In this document: one piece after another, positions 39,594-47,088 of the stretch
Position numbering within the stretch: position 1 is the stretch's first letter
How the letters are laid out: each line of letters opens with the position of its first letter
NCBI GenBank assembly: GCA_019423755.1
Contig: JAHZAU010000002.1
Coordinates: 124,001-188,000, forward strand
Direction of reading: 5' to 3'
Source of the DNA: Oscillospiraceae bacterium
GTDB taxonomy: Bacteria; Bacillota; Clostridia; Oscillospirales; Ruminococcaceae
DNA: 64,000 nt
Translations under genes and position numbers: made by a program
Notes under the pieces: model-generated
Database searches by the model: none
The model's input: only the letters and a program-made list of their open reading frames with translations
Told to the model about the DNA's origin: nothing

Positions 39594-40451
39594 TTATTCG
39601 TTGACTTCCACGCCCAGGGACTTGGCAAGCTCCACGGCTTCCTGACGCCACTCCTCGTAAAGGCCCTTTTCGTTAACCTCTTCCAGGATCTCGTTGACCG
39701 CCTCGGCCAGCTCGGTCTCGCCCTTGGTCATGGCTACCACGTTGCCTTCGCTTTCGTACTCAAAGTAGAAGTCGCACATGACCACGTCGTCGTAGTTGTC
39801 AGCCATCATCAGGCCGTTGTCGCCGGAAACCGCCAGGGCGTCGATTTTGCCGGTCTGGAGCATGAGCACGCCGTCGTTGAGGCTGGAAACCAGCTCTACA
39901 TTGGCGTCCGGCAGCTGGGAGCTGACCAGGTTAAACTGCAGCGAGCCGTTCTGGGCGCCGACCTTTTTACCGGCAAAGCTTTCGGCGGTGGTGTAATTGG
40001 CTGCCTGATCGGCCTTGACCAGCAGGCCCTGGCCGTCGTCGTTGTCTTTATTGAAGGGGATGGAAAGCTCCATGCTCTCCTGCCGCTCCGGGGTGGCGGC
40101 GAAACCGGCGATGGCGATGTCCGCTTTACCGGTGGTGATGGCGGCCTGGACAGCGGAGAAGTCCATGGCTTCGATTTCCAGCTCGACACCCAGCTTTTCG
40201 GCAATGTACTTGGCAAGCTCGATGTCGGAGCCGACGTATTCGGTGGTGCCGCTGCTGATGTCCTCAAATTCCAGCGGGGCGAAGTCCGGGCTGGTGACCA
40301 TGGTGATCTTGCCCTCGGCGAGGATCTGATCCAATCGGCTCTGGCCCTCGGCGGATTCGGTGGAAGCCGCGCCGCAGCCGCTCATAGCGGTGAGAGACAG
40401 GGCAGCCAGCAGGGATACGGCAAGGGATTTTTTCCAGATGTTCGATTTCAT
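39594..40451 (-). CDS. Polar amino acid-binding lipoprotein (SBP family 3)
   Basis: 285 residues: lipoprotein signal with lipobox MSGC (Cys26), then a family-3 binding domain (TMVTSPDFAPLEFED; YVGSDIELAKYIAEKLGVELEIEAMDFSAVQAAITTGKADIAIAGFAATPER; VGAQNGSLQ; VSGDNGLMM). The Ser/Asp/Arg pattern fits binding of polar or basic amino acids. It is the first gene of the four-gene operon and is preceded by a promoter overlapped downstream by an ARG-box-like repeat, which favours arginine or a related amino acid as ligand. Confidence 0.93.
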   Translation of the reverse strand: MKSNIWKKSLAVSLLAALSLTAMSGCGAASTESAEGQSRLDQILAEGKITMVTSPDFAPLEFEDISSGTTEYVGSDIELAKYIAEKLGVELEIEAMDFSAVQAAITTGKADIAIAGFAATPERQESMELSIPFNKDNDDGQGLLVKADQAANYTTAESFAGKKVGAQNGSLQFNLVSSQLPDANVELVSSLNDGVLMLQTGKIDALAVSGDNGLMMADNYDDVVMCDFYFEYESEGNVVAMTKGETELAEAVNEILEEVNEKGLYEEWRQEAVELAKSLGVEVNE

Positions 40452-40487
40452 AACAGTTCCTCCTCAAAAGCAAGCATTGGTTTGTGC

Positions 40488-40503
40488 TTGAATGTTTATT
40501 CAA
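40488..40503. promoter_or_regulatory. ARG-box-like operator (ArgR/AhrC type)
   Basis: TTGAAT-GTTT-ATTCAA, perfect 6-bp arms around four bases, fits the ARG box core TGAAT-4W-ATTCA apart from one G. It sits about 12 nt downstream of the -10 box, near the transcription start, in a repressor position. A weaker half-site (TTATTCAT near 40585) lies upstream of the promoter. Assignment to ArgR is inference from the motif. Confidence 0.6.
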
Positions 40504-40515
40504 TGTTATGTGTAT

Positions 40516-40543
40516 ATTATACATTTTATTTTGAAAAAGTAAA
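40516..40543 (-). promoter_or_regulatory. Promoter of the amino-acid importer operon
   Basis: Minus-strand TTTACT and TATAAT with a 16-nt spacer. The remaining sequence up to the glmS terminator is AT-rich and includes a small palindrome TTTATAC-T-GTATAAA at 40633-40647. Confidence 0.65.
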
Positions 40544-40663
40544 CTGGGAAATTCCCCAAAGAACCTTCCACATTCTCTGTGTTTTTATTCATATTACTGC
40601 ATTTTATCCCATTTTACACCGTTTATAAGGCATTTATACTGTATAAACTATCACTCCAGCAAC

Positions 40664-40694
40664 AAAAAGCCCTCCCGGCGGGCGGGAGGGCTTT
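40664..40694 (-). terminator. glmS terminator
   Basis: AAAGCCCTCCC/GGGAGGGCTTT 11-bp stem, loop of 7, then U-run on the minus strand, 16 nt after the glmS stop. Confidence 0.93.
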
Positions 40695-40710
40695 CAGTCG
40701 TTTTCTATAT

Positions 40711-42543
40711 TTATTCCACCGTAACGCTCTTGGCCAGGTTGCGGGGTTTGTCGATGTCACAGCCGTGCTGCAGGGCGGTGTAGTAGGCCAGCAGCTGGGC
40801 GTACACTGTGGACAGCAACGGGGCATTGAGGGGCGAAGCGTCCACCGGCCAGAACTCCCAATCCCGGGGCAGCGGGCGGGGCGGCTGGGCGCCGATAAGC
40901 AGCAGGTAAGCGCCGCGGGCCCGCACCTCCTCCATGTTGGAGTAGGTCTTTTCCAGGATCTCCGGCTGGGTAGCAACCGCCACCACCAGGGTCTCCTCGT
41001 CGATGAGGGCGATGGTGCCGTGCTTGAGCTCCCCGGCGGCGTAAGCCTCACTGTGCAGGTAGGAGACCTCCTTGAGCTTCAGCGCCGCTTCCAGGGAGGT
41101 GGTGTAGTCCATGAGCCGCCCGATGAAGAACACATCGTGGCAGGCGCGGTAACGGCGGGCAAAGTCCAGCACCTGTTCCCGGCGGCCGAGGATCTTCTGC
41201 ATCTGCTGCGGCAGCTTCGCCAGGTCCTGCAGGTGTTCTTTCAGCTCCTGCTGGGAGATGCGTCCCCGCAGATGGGCCAGGTCCAGCGCCAAAATTTCCA
41301 GCAGCAGCACCTGGGTGGAGTAAGCCTTGGTGGAAGCCACGGCGATCTCCGGCCCGGCCAGGGTGTAAAGGGTGGTGTCCGCCTCGCGGGAGATGGTGGA
41401 GCCGATGACGTTGGACAGGGCGATGACCCGCATGCCGGTCTCCTTGGCGCGGCGCAGGGCGGCCAGGGTGTCGGCGGTCTCACCGGACTGGCTGACGGCG
41501 ATAAAGGCTGCCGTGCCCTCTCCCTGGGGCGGGAACACCGGGCCGTAACGGTACTCGCTGGCTACCGCGGTATGGGTACGGATGCCGGCCAGCTTCTCCA
41601 AAAAGGCCCGGCCCATCATGCCCGCGTGGCAGGCGGTGCCGCAGGCGGCGATGGTCAGCTCCTGCAGCTGCGCAGCCTGCTGGGGGGTAAAGGGCATCCG
41701 CTCCCGGCGGACGCTCCAACTTTTGGTGTCCACATAATGTTCCAGGGTATCCTGCAGGGCCTGGGGCTGGTCGAAGATCTCCTTGAGCATAAAGTGGTCA
41801 AAGCCGTTTTTCTGGGCTGCGGCGGCGTCCCAAGAGATCTCCATGGCCGGACGCTCTACCAGCTGGCCGTCCTCCGCCCAGATATGCAGACCGTCGGACT
41901 GCAGCGCGGCGATATCCCCGTCTTCCAGGGAGCAGATCTGCCGGGTGTGGGCGATAAGGGCAGAAACGTCGCTGGCCAGGTAACACTCGCCCTCCCCTTT
42001 GCCTACCAGCAGGGGGCTGCGGCGGCGGGCGCAGTAGAGGGTGTCCGGCGTCCGGGCGTCCAGGATGCCCAGGGCAAAGGAACCCTCCAGCATGGGCAGC
42101 ACCCGGCGCAGGGTAGTCAGCAGGTCGGTGTCATAATAAGCCCCCAGCAGCTGGGCCACTACCTCGGTGTCGGTCTCGGAGGCAAAGACCACGCCCTGCT
42201 CTTCCAGCTGATGGCGCAGCTGGGCGTAGTTTTCGATGATGCCGTTGTGTACCACCGCGATGCGGCCGGAAGCGTCCAGGTGGGGGTGGGAGTTTTTTTC
42301 ACAGGGGCGGCCGTGGGTCGCCCAGCGGGTGTGGCCGATGCCGGTGGTGCCAGTAGGCTTCTGCTGCTCCACCAGGCTGCGCAGCCCGGCGATGCGGCCC
42401 ACCTCCTTCTTCACCACCAGCTGGCCGTCCTGGGCTACCGCCACACCGGCGGAGTCATAGCCGCGGTATTCCAGCTGCTCCAGCCCGTCCAGCAGAAAGT
42501 CCACGCAGGGGCGCTTGCCTACCAGTCCGATAATTCCGCACAT
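40711..42543 (-). CDS. glmS: Glutamine-fructose-6-phosphate aminotransferase (isomerising)
   Basis: First enzyme of UDP-GlcNAc synthesis, making glucosamine-6-phosphate. 610 residues. Cys2 (MCGIIGLVG) is the glutaminase nucleophile; RGYDSAG, GHTRWATHGRP and SETDTEVVA mark the N-terminal amidotransferase. Two SIS domains follow (ACGTACHAGMMGRAFLE; GRLMDYTTSLEAALKLKEVSYLHSEAYAAGELKHGTIAL). The C-terminus PRNLAKSVTVE is canonical. AAAGGAG precedes the ATG by about 10 nt. Only 96 nt separate it from the upstream gene, too little for a complete glmS ribozyme, and I see none. Confidence 0.97.
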   Translation of the reverse strand: MCGIIGLVGKRPCVDFLLDGLEQLEYRGYDSAGVAVAQDGQLVVKKEVGRIAGLRSLVEQQKPTGTTGIGHTRWATHGRPCEKNSHPHLDASGRIAVVHNGIIENYAQLRHQLEEQGVVFASETDTEVVAQLLGAYYDTDLLTTLRRVLPMLEGSFALGILDARTPDTLYCARRRSPLLVGKGEGECYLASDVSALIAHTRQICSLEDGDIAALQSDGLHIWAEDGQLVERPAMEISWDAAAAQKNGFDHFMLKEIFDQPQALQDTLEHYVDTKSWSVRRERMPFTPQQAAQLQELTIAACGTACHAGMMGRAFLEKLAGIRTHTAVASEYRYGPVFPPQGEGTAAFIAVSQSGETADTLAALRRAKETGMRVIALSNVIGSTISREADTTLYTLAGPEIAVASTKAYSTQVLLLEILALDLAHLRGRISQQELKEHLQDLAKLPQQMQKILGRREQVLDFARRYRACHDVFFIGRLMDYTTSLEAALKLKEVSYLHSEAYAAGELKHGTIALIDEETLVVAVATQPEILEKTYSNMEEVRARGAYLLLIGAQPPRPLPRDWEFWPVDASPLNAPLLSTVYAQLLAYYTALQHGCDIDKPRNLAKSVTVE

Positions 42544-42639
42544 ATACTCGGTTCTCCTTTCTTCTTCAAAAGAGCAGCCGCCTCCAAGCGGCCCCGGCTG
42601 GGGCTCTTGGGGGCGGGCAAAATCCTATTTTCTAATATC

Positions 42640-43128
42640 CTAATATCCGATCTGTTCCATGCTGGCGTCCTTGACCACCCAGTTTTCCGCCACCGGGATG
42701 ACCCGATATTCGGTCTCGGTATCCCGGACGATGACCGTCTGGATGCCGGCATTGATGATCAGCCGCTTGCACATGGCGCAGGGCATGGCGTTTTTCACAT
42801 AAGAGCCGTCCTTGTACTCGATGCCCACCAGATACAGGGTGCTGTCCAGCATATCGGTACGGGCGGCGGCGATGATGGCGTTGGCCTCGGCGTGGACCGA
42901 GCGGCACAGCTCATACCGCTCCCCGCGGGGGACGCCCATTTTCTCCCGCATGCAGTAGCCCAGGTCGCAGCAGTTCTGGCGGCCGCGGGGCGCTCCCACA
43001 TAACCGGTGGAGATGATCTGGTCGTTTTTTACGATAATGGCCCCGAAGTTGCGGCGCAGGCAGGTGCCGCGGGCCGCTACCGTCTCGGCAATATCCAGAT
43101 AATAATTGGTCTTATCCACTCGTTGCAT
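42640..43128 (-). CDS. dCMP deaminase (ComEB-like)
   Basis: 162-residue zinc-dependent cytidylate deaminase producing dUMP for thymidylate synthesis. The zinc site is HAEANAI with PCAMCKRLI, and the N-terminal segment RNFGAIIVKNDQIISTGYVGAPRG with the CCDLGYCMREKMGVPRGERYELCRSVHAE insertion is typical of ComEB/dCMP deaminases. GGGAG lies 7 nt before the ATG. It is 11 nt downstream of the Nudix gene and probably co-transcribed with it and with glmS. Confidence 0.93.
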   Translation of the reverse strand: MQRVDKTNYYLDIAETVAARGTCLRRNFGAIIVKNDQIISTGYVGAPRGRQNCCDLGYCMREKMGVPRGERYELCRSVHAEANAIIAAARTDMLDSTLYLVGIEYKDGSYVKNAMPCAMCKRLIINAGIQTVIVRDTETEYRVIPVAENWVVKDASMEQIGY

Positions 43129-43139
43129 GATTATTCTCC

Positions 43140-43745
43140 CTATCCTCTGAAAAATTCGTCCTCCGGGTCCATTTCCCGGGAAAGCTTGGCGTTGAGCCGG
43201 GCGTACACCGGCCGCATCTCCGGCTCACTGGAGGCCCGCACCGCCGCTTCCTTCTCAAACCAGGCCACCGCGCGGTTTTCGTCCGGCTTTTTGCGCAGCG
43301 GGACCGAAGGATCTGCCTCCAGCAGGTAGGTCAGGTTCAGGTGCAGGTGGGCCGAAAGCTGCTTTCCCCGCTTTTCGTGGGCCGGGACGGGCAGGATCTC
43401 CAGCCCGTACAGCGCCGGGCACACCGGACGCACCGGGACACCGGTCTCCTCCTGCGCCTCCCGCATGGCCACTGCCAGCAGGTCAGCGTCCCCGTCGGCG
43501 TGGCCGCCGGTCCAGGACCAGGAATCGTAGATGTTGTGGTACACCATCAGCACCTGGGTGCGGCTGGGGTCCACGATCCAGGAAGAGGCCGTCAGGTGGG
43601 CCAGCGGATTTTCCCGGCCCAGCAGGTCGTCAAACTGCCGCAGATAGCACAGCAGATTCTCCCGGTCGGCGGCCTCCTGGCGGTCCCAGGGGCGGTACGC
43701 CTCCACCTGACGGATGATCCCTTGGTATCCTTGTGGCAGCTGCAT
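43140..43745 (-). CDS. NUDIX hydrolase
   Basis: 201 residues with a Nudix box GGHADGDADLLAVAMREAQEETGV. The first Glu of the GX5EX7REUXEEXGU pattern is replaced by Ala, but the catalytic REAQEE core is intact, as in several nucleotide-cleaning Nudix subfamilies. The N-terminal 50 residues are helical and charged. The start MQLPQGYQG has AGGAGG upstream; an in-frame extension to 44021 runs across the divergent promoter region and is not coding. Next to a dCMP deaminase, a nucleotide substrate is likely but unproven. Confidence 0.88.
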   Translation of the reverse strand: MQLPQGYQGIIRQVEAYRPWDRQEAADRENLLCYLRQFDDLLGRENPLAHLTASSWIVDPSRTQVLMVYHNIYDSWSWTGGHADGDADLLAVAMREAQEETGVPVRPVCPALYGLEILPVPAHEKRGKQLSAHLHLNLTYLLEADPSVPLRKKPDENRAVAWFEKEAAVRASSEPEMRPVYARLNAKLSREMDPEDEFFRG

Positions 43746-44026
43746 GGCACTCTCCTCCTTTTGAGCACAGTTGTCTTGCTTTAGTATACGGCCAAACCGC
43801 CGCCGCGCGCAAGCGGTTTTCCCTCCCGAAAGATGAACATTTTGAGAAATATCCTCCGCCCGGCCCCGAGAAACGGGGCTTTGCGCTTCCCTTTCGTGGA
43901 CAAATAGAGTATAATAATAGCACCTTCCCCGGCGGACGTTTGTCCGCCCTATTCTCTCAAAAACCATTTCGCGGCCCCGGCCCTGCGCCGCGGGAACCGC
44001 ACAATACAAAAAGGAGGTCAATTCTT

Positions 44027-44731
44027 ATGCCAACCCCCCACAACCAAGCTCTGGAAGGCCAGATCGCCAAAACCGTACTCATGCCCGGTGACCCGCTTCG
44101 CGCCAAGGTCCTGGCGGAAAAATATCTCACCAACGTCACCCAGTTCAACAACGTCCGCGGTATGCTGGGCTTCACCGGCCTTTATAACGGCAAGCCGGTT
44201 TCGGTCATGGGTTCCGGAATGGGTATGCCCTCCATCGGCATCTATTCTTACGAGCTGTTCCACTTCTACGGCGTGGAGCGCATCATCCGCATCGGCTCCG
44301 CCGGCGCCATCGACCCGGACCTGCACATCGGCGATATCGCCATCGGCATGGCTTCCTGCACCAACTCCAACTACGCCAGCCAATATAACCTGCCGGGCAC
44401 CTTCGCCCCCATTGCCAGCTTCCAGCTGGTCCGCCGCGCTGTGGAGGCTGCTGAGCAGCTGGGCTACCGCTACAAGGTAGGCAACCTGCTTTCCAGCGAC
44501 ACCTTCTACGACGACGACCCCAACAGCCTGCAGAAGTGGCAGAAGATGGGCGTCCTGGCGGTCGAGATGGAATCCGCCGCCCTCTTCCTCAACGCGGCCC
44601 GCGCCGGCAAGGAAGCGCTGTGCATCTGCACCATCTCCGACTGCCCCTTCACCGGGGAGGCCGCCTCTGCCGAAGAGCGCCAGAACAAATTCACCCAGAT
44701 GATGGAGGTGGCCCTGAGCCTGGTGGACTAA
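44027..44731 (+). CDS. deoD: Purine nucleoside phosphorylase DeoD
   Basis: Phosphorolyses purine (deoxy)nucleosides to base and (deoxy)ribose-1-phosphate. 234 residues of the hexameric bacterial type: VLMPGDPLRAKVLAEKYL, GSGMGMPSIGIYSYELF, RIGSAGAI, the Ser/Glu motif AVEMESAALF and the catalytic Asp in TISDCPFTGE. AAAGGAGGT precedes the ATG. TATAAT at 43910-43915 is the likely -10 box; the -35 is weak. First gene of the deoD-deoB-cdd operon. Confidence 0.97.
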   Translation: MPTPHNQALEGQIAKTVLMPGDPLRAKVLAEKYLTNVTQFNNVRGMLGFTGLYNGKPVSVMGSGMGMPSIGIYSYELFHFYGVERIIRIGSAGAIDPDLHIGDIAIGMASCTNSNYASQYNLPGTFAPIASFQLVRRAVEAAEQLGYRYKVGNLLSSDTFYDDDPNSLQKWQKMGVLAVEMESAALFLNAARAGKEALCICTISDCPFTGEAASAEERQNKFTQMMEVALSLVD

Positions 44732-44779
44732 TCCCCAGCCGGACGCCGCCTGTGTGGAGAACCCACCGGAAAGGAACCT

Positions 44780-45952
44780 ATGATCCAACGCGTTTTTCTC
44801 ATTGTATTGGACAGCTTCGGCGTCGGCGAGCTGCCGGACGCCGCCAACTATAACGACCAGGGCAGCAACACCCTAGCTGCCTGCGCTTCCACCGGCCTGC
44901 TGAACCTGCCCAACATGGCCCACCTGGGACTGTACAACATCCCCGGCGTCAGCTGCGGCCCCAAGGAAGCTTCCCCCGCCGGCGCATACGGCCGCGCGGC
45001 GGAGATCTCTGCCGGCAAGGACACCACCACCGGCCACTGGGAGATCGCCGGCCTGCTTTCCCACAAGCCCATGCCCACCTACCCCAACGGCTTCCCGGCA
45101 GAGGTGCTGGAGGAGTTCTCCCGCCAGACCGGCCGGGGCGTGCTCTGCAACCTGCCCTACTCCGGCACCGAGGTCATCAAGGACTACGGCCGCCAGCACC
45201 TGGAGACCGGCGACCTGATCGTCTACACCTCTGCCGACAGCGTCTTCCAGATCGCGGCCCACGAAAGCCTGGTGCCGCCGGAGCAGCTGTATGAATACTG
45301 CCGCATGGCCCGCCAGATCCTTCAGGGCGAGCACGGCGTGGGCCGGGTCATCGCCCGTCCCTTCACCGGCGAGTGGCCCTTCACCCGCACCGCCAACCGC
45401 CGGGACTTCTCCCTGCTGCCTCCGTCCGACACCATGCTGGACAAGCTGCAGCAGCACGGCAAGGACACCATCGCCGTGGGCAAGATCAGCGACATCTTCG
45501 CCGGCAAGGGCGTTTCCGAGCGCATCCCCACCCACTCCAACGACGAGGGCATGGAGGTCACCCTGCAGATCGCCCGGGAGCGGGACTTCCAGGGCCTGTG
45601 CTTCGTGAACCTGGTGGACTTCGATATGAAATACGGCCACCGCAACGACGCCCCCGGCTACGCCAACGCCCTCAACCGCTTCGACGAGCAGCTGGCCCAG
45701 CTTCTGCCGCTGCTGCGCCCCGAAGACCTGCTGATCATCACCGCGGACCACGGCTGCGACCCGGTGACCCCCTCCACCGACCACTCCCGGGAGTACATTC
45801 CCATCCTGGTGGCCGGAGACAGCGTCCGTCCGGGCGTGGAACTGGGCACCCGCAAGACCTTTGCCGACATCGCCGCCACCGTTTGTGACGCCTTCGGTAT
45901 TTCGGACTGGGCGGGGACCTACACTTCCTTCCTGCCGGAGATCCAAAAATAA
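44780..45952 (+). CDS. deoB: Phosphopentomutase
   Basis: Interconverts (deoxy)ribose-1- and 5-phosphates, using the product of DeoD. 390 residues, alkaline-phosphatase superfamily with two metal sites: LDSFGVGELPDA at the N-terminus, the phospho-Thr region GKDTTTGHWE, HSNDEGM, NLVDFDMKYGHRND, and ITADHGCDP near the C-terminus. It lies 48 nt after deoD and 20 nt before cdd. Confidence 0.97.
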   Translation: MIQRVFLIVLDSFGVGELPDAANYNDQGSNTLAACASTGLLNLPNMAHLGLYNIPGVSCGPKEASPAGAYGRAAEISAGKDTTTGHWEIAGLLSHKPMPTYPNGFPAEVLEEFSRQTGRGVLCNLPYSGTEVIKDYGRQHLETGDLIVYTSADSVFQIAAHESLVPPEQLYEYCRMARQILQGEHGVGRVIARPFTGEWPFTRTANRRDFSLLPPSDTMLDKLQQHGKDTIAVGKISDIFAGKGVSERIPTHSNDEGMEVTLQIARERDFQGLCFVNLVDFDMKYGHRNDAPGYANALNRFDEQLAQLLPLLRPEDLLIITADHGCDPVTPSTDHSREYIPILVAGDSVRPGVELGTRKTFADIAATVCDAFGISDWAGTYTSFLPEIQK

Positions 45953-45972
45953 AAAACCAAGGAGGGTCTGTT

Positions 45973-46407
45973 ATGGCGACTTCGCTGCAGGAGTTGGCCC
46001 GCCTGGCGGTAAAAGCCCGGCGAATGTCCTACTCCCCCTATTCCCACTATCAGGTAGGGGCCGCTCTGCTTTGTGAGGACGGCTCGGTCTACACCGGCTG
46101 CAACATCGAAAGCGCCTCCTACACCCCCACCAACTGTGCCGAGCGCACCGCCGTCTTTAAGGCGGTGTCGGAGGGGCACCGCCGCTTTGTGGCCATCGCC
46201 ATTGCCGGCGGCCCCCAGGACTGCCCGGAGGACGCCCTGCCCCCCGCCTGGCCCTGCGGCGTCTGCCGCCAGGTGCTGCGGGAGTTCTGCGACCCGACCA
46301 CCTTCGCAGTGGCGGTGGTCAGCGGCAAGGGCTTTTCCTCCCACACCCTGGAGGAGCTGCTTCCCCACAGCTTCGGCCCGTCGGACCTGAGCGCTCCGTC
46401 GGTATGA
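45973..46407 (+). CDS. cdd: Cytidine deaminase
   Basis: 144-residue tetrameric-type cytidine/deoxycytidine deaminase. The zinc ligands are in NCAERTAVF (Cys and catalytic Glu) and PCGVCRQVL. The N-terminal segment YSPYSHYQVGAALLCEDGSVYTGCNIESASYTPT is canonical. AAGGAGGGT precedes the ATG. Third gene of the nucleoside salvage operon, ending 24 nt before a strong terminator. Confidence 0.97.
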   Translation: MATSLQELARLAVKARRMSYSPYSHYQVGAALLCEDGSVYTGCNIESASYTPTNCAERTAVFKAVSEGHRRFVAIAIAGGPQDCPEDALPPAWPCGVCRQVLREFCDPTTFAVAVVSGKGFSSHTLEELLPHSFGPSDLSAPSV

Positions 46408-46431
46408 TTTCGGTATAAATAAACAAAAATC

Positions 46432-46467
46432 CCCCCGGTCACTACAAACTGTGACCGGGGGCTTTTT
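46432..46467 (+). terminator. Terminator of deoD-deoB-cdd
   Basis: CCCCCGGTCAC/GTGACCGGGGG, perfect 11-bp stem, 8-nt loop, then CTTTTT. Confidence 0.95.
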
Positions 46468-46482
46468 CGTTCTGCAAAACGC

Positions 46483-46515
46483 AAAAAAAGAGTCTGAATG
46501 AAACCATTCAGACTC
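46483..46515 (-). terminator. Terminator of the tRNA-Met gene
   Basis: GAGTCTGAATG/CATTCAGACTC, perfect 11-bp stem around GTTT with seven U, 3 nt beyond the tRNA CCA end on the minus strand. Confidence 0.95.
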
Positions 46516-46518
46516 TAC

Positions 46519-46595
<77 letters not shown>

Positions 46596-46615
46596 ATATT
46601 TTTAAGTGCTTAATT

Positions 46616-46644
46616 ATAATACCACATTTACTTTCCGATTGCAA
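46616..46644 (-). promoter_or_regulatory. tRNA-Met promoter
   Basis: Minus-strand TTGCAA and TATTAT separated by 17 nt, about 20 nt upstream of the mature tRNA 5' end. Confidence 0.75.
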
Positions 46645-46665
46645 GTGTTTTTTCAAGTTTTTTAT

Positions 46666-46703
46666 AAAAAACCGCGCCCGTCCCAAAAACGGGGCAGGCG
46701 CGG
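46666..46703 (-). terminator. Terminator at the end of the glycolytic operon
   Basis: CCGCGCC-GCCCC arm pairing with GG-GGGCGCGG around a short loop, followed by six U on the minus strand, 14 nt after the small membrane protein stop. Confidence 0.9.
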
Positions 46704-46716
46704 CCGAAAATCACGG

Positions 46717-46998
46717 TTATTCTTCTTCCTGAGCCAGGGTTTCTTCCAGGGAAGGCTCCTGCTCGGCTTCTTCGGCTGCGGGGGCGTCCTCCTCCGAAGC
46801 GAAATCGGTCTCCTGTGCCAGCTGCTGTTCGTCCAGATGGCGGGTGATGTAGTCGTCATCGTCCATCAGGTCGTCGAACTCGCCGCACTCCAGTTCCTCC
46901 TGGTGCCGGCGCACAAAGGCCAGTGCCACCAAAACCAAGGTGACCACAGAGCACAGCAGCGTCAGAATAGCAAGGATATTGCGGGTGGTGCTTTTCAT
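46717..46998 (-). CDS. Hypothetical single-pass membrane protein with acidic tail, 93 residues
   Basis: Not recognised. The start MKSTTRNILAIL has AAAGGAG 7 nt upstream; a longer in-frame extension lacks a site. One membrane helix (about residues 8-28, LAILTLLCSVVTLVLVALAFV) is followed by RRHQEE and a very acidic tail of some 60 residues rich in Glu, Asp and Ala. The basic residues after the helix suggest the tail faces the cytosol. It lies 90 nt after gpmI without a terminator between them, so it may be the last gene of the glycolytic operon. Confidence 0.7.
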   Translation of the reverse strand: MKSTTRNILAILTLLCSVVTLVLVALAFVRRHQEELECGEFDDLMDDDDYITRHLDEQQLAQETDFASEEDAPAAEEAEQEPSLEETLAQEEE

Positions 46999-47088
46999 GG
47001 GGGATCTCCTTTCTCCGCCGGCAAAGCAGCGGCATGGTCTGTCCCTATTATAAGCAATTTCCTGCAAAATAACAACCAAAACCCGCAA

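Noticed and set aside
42544..42639. Possible glmS ribozyme upstream of glmS
   Set aside because: Only 96 nt are available before the next gene, too short for the full ribozyme, and the characteristic core sequence is not seen.
43140..44021. Longer N-terminus for the Nudix gene (start at 44021)
   Set aside because: The extension crosses the deoD promoter region, lacks a ribosome-binding site and is not protein-like; AGGAGG marks the start at 43745.
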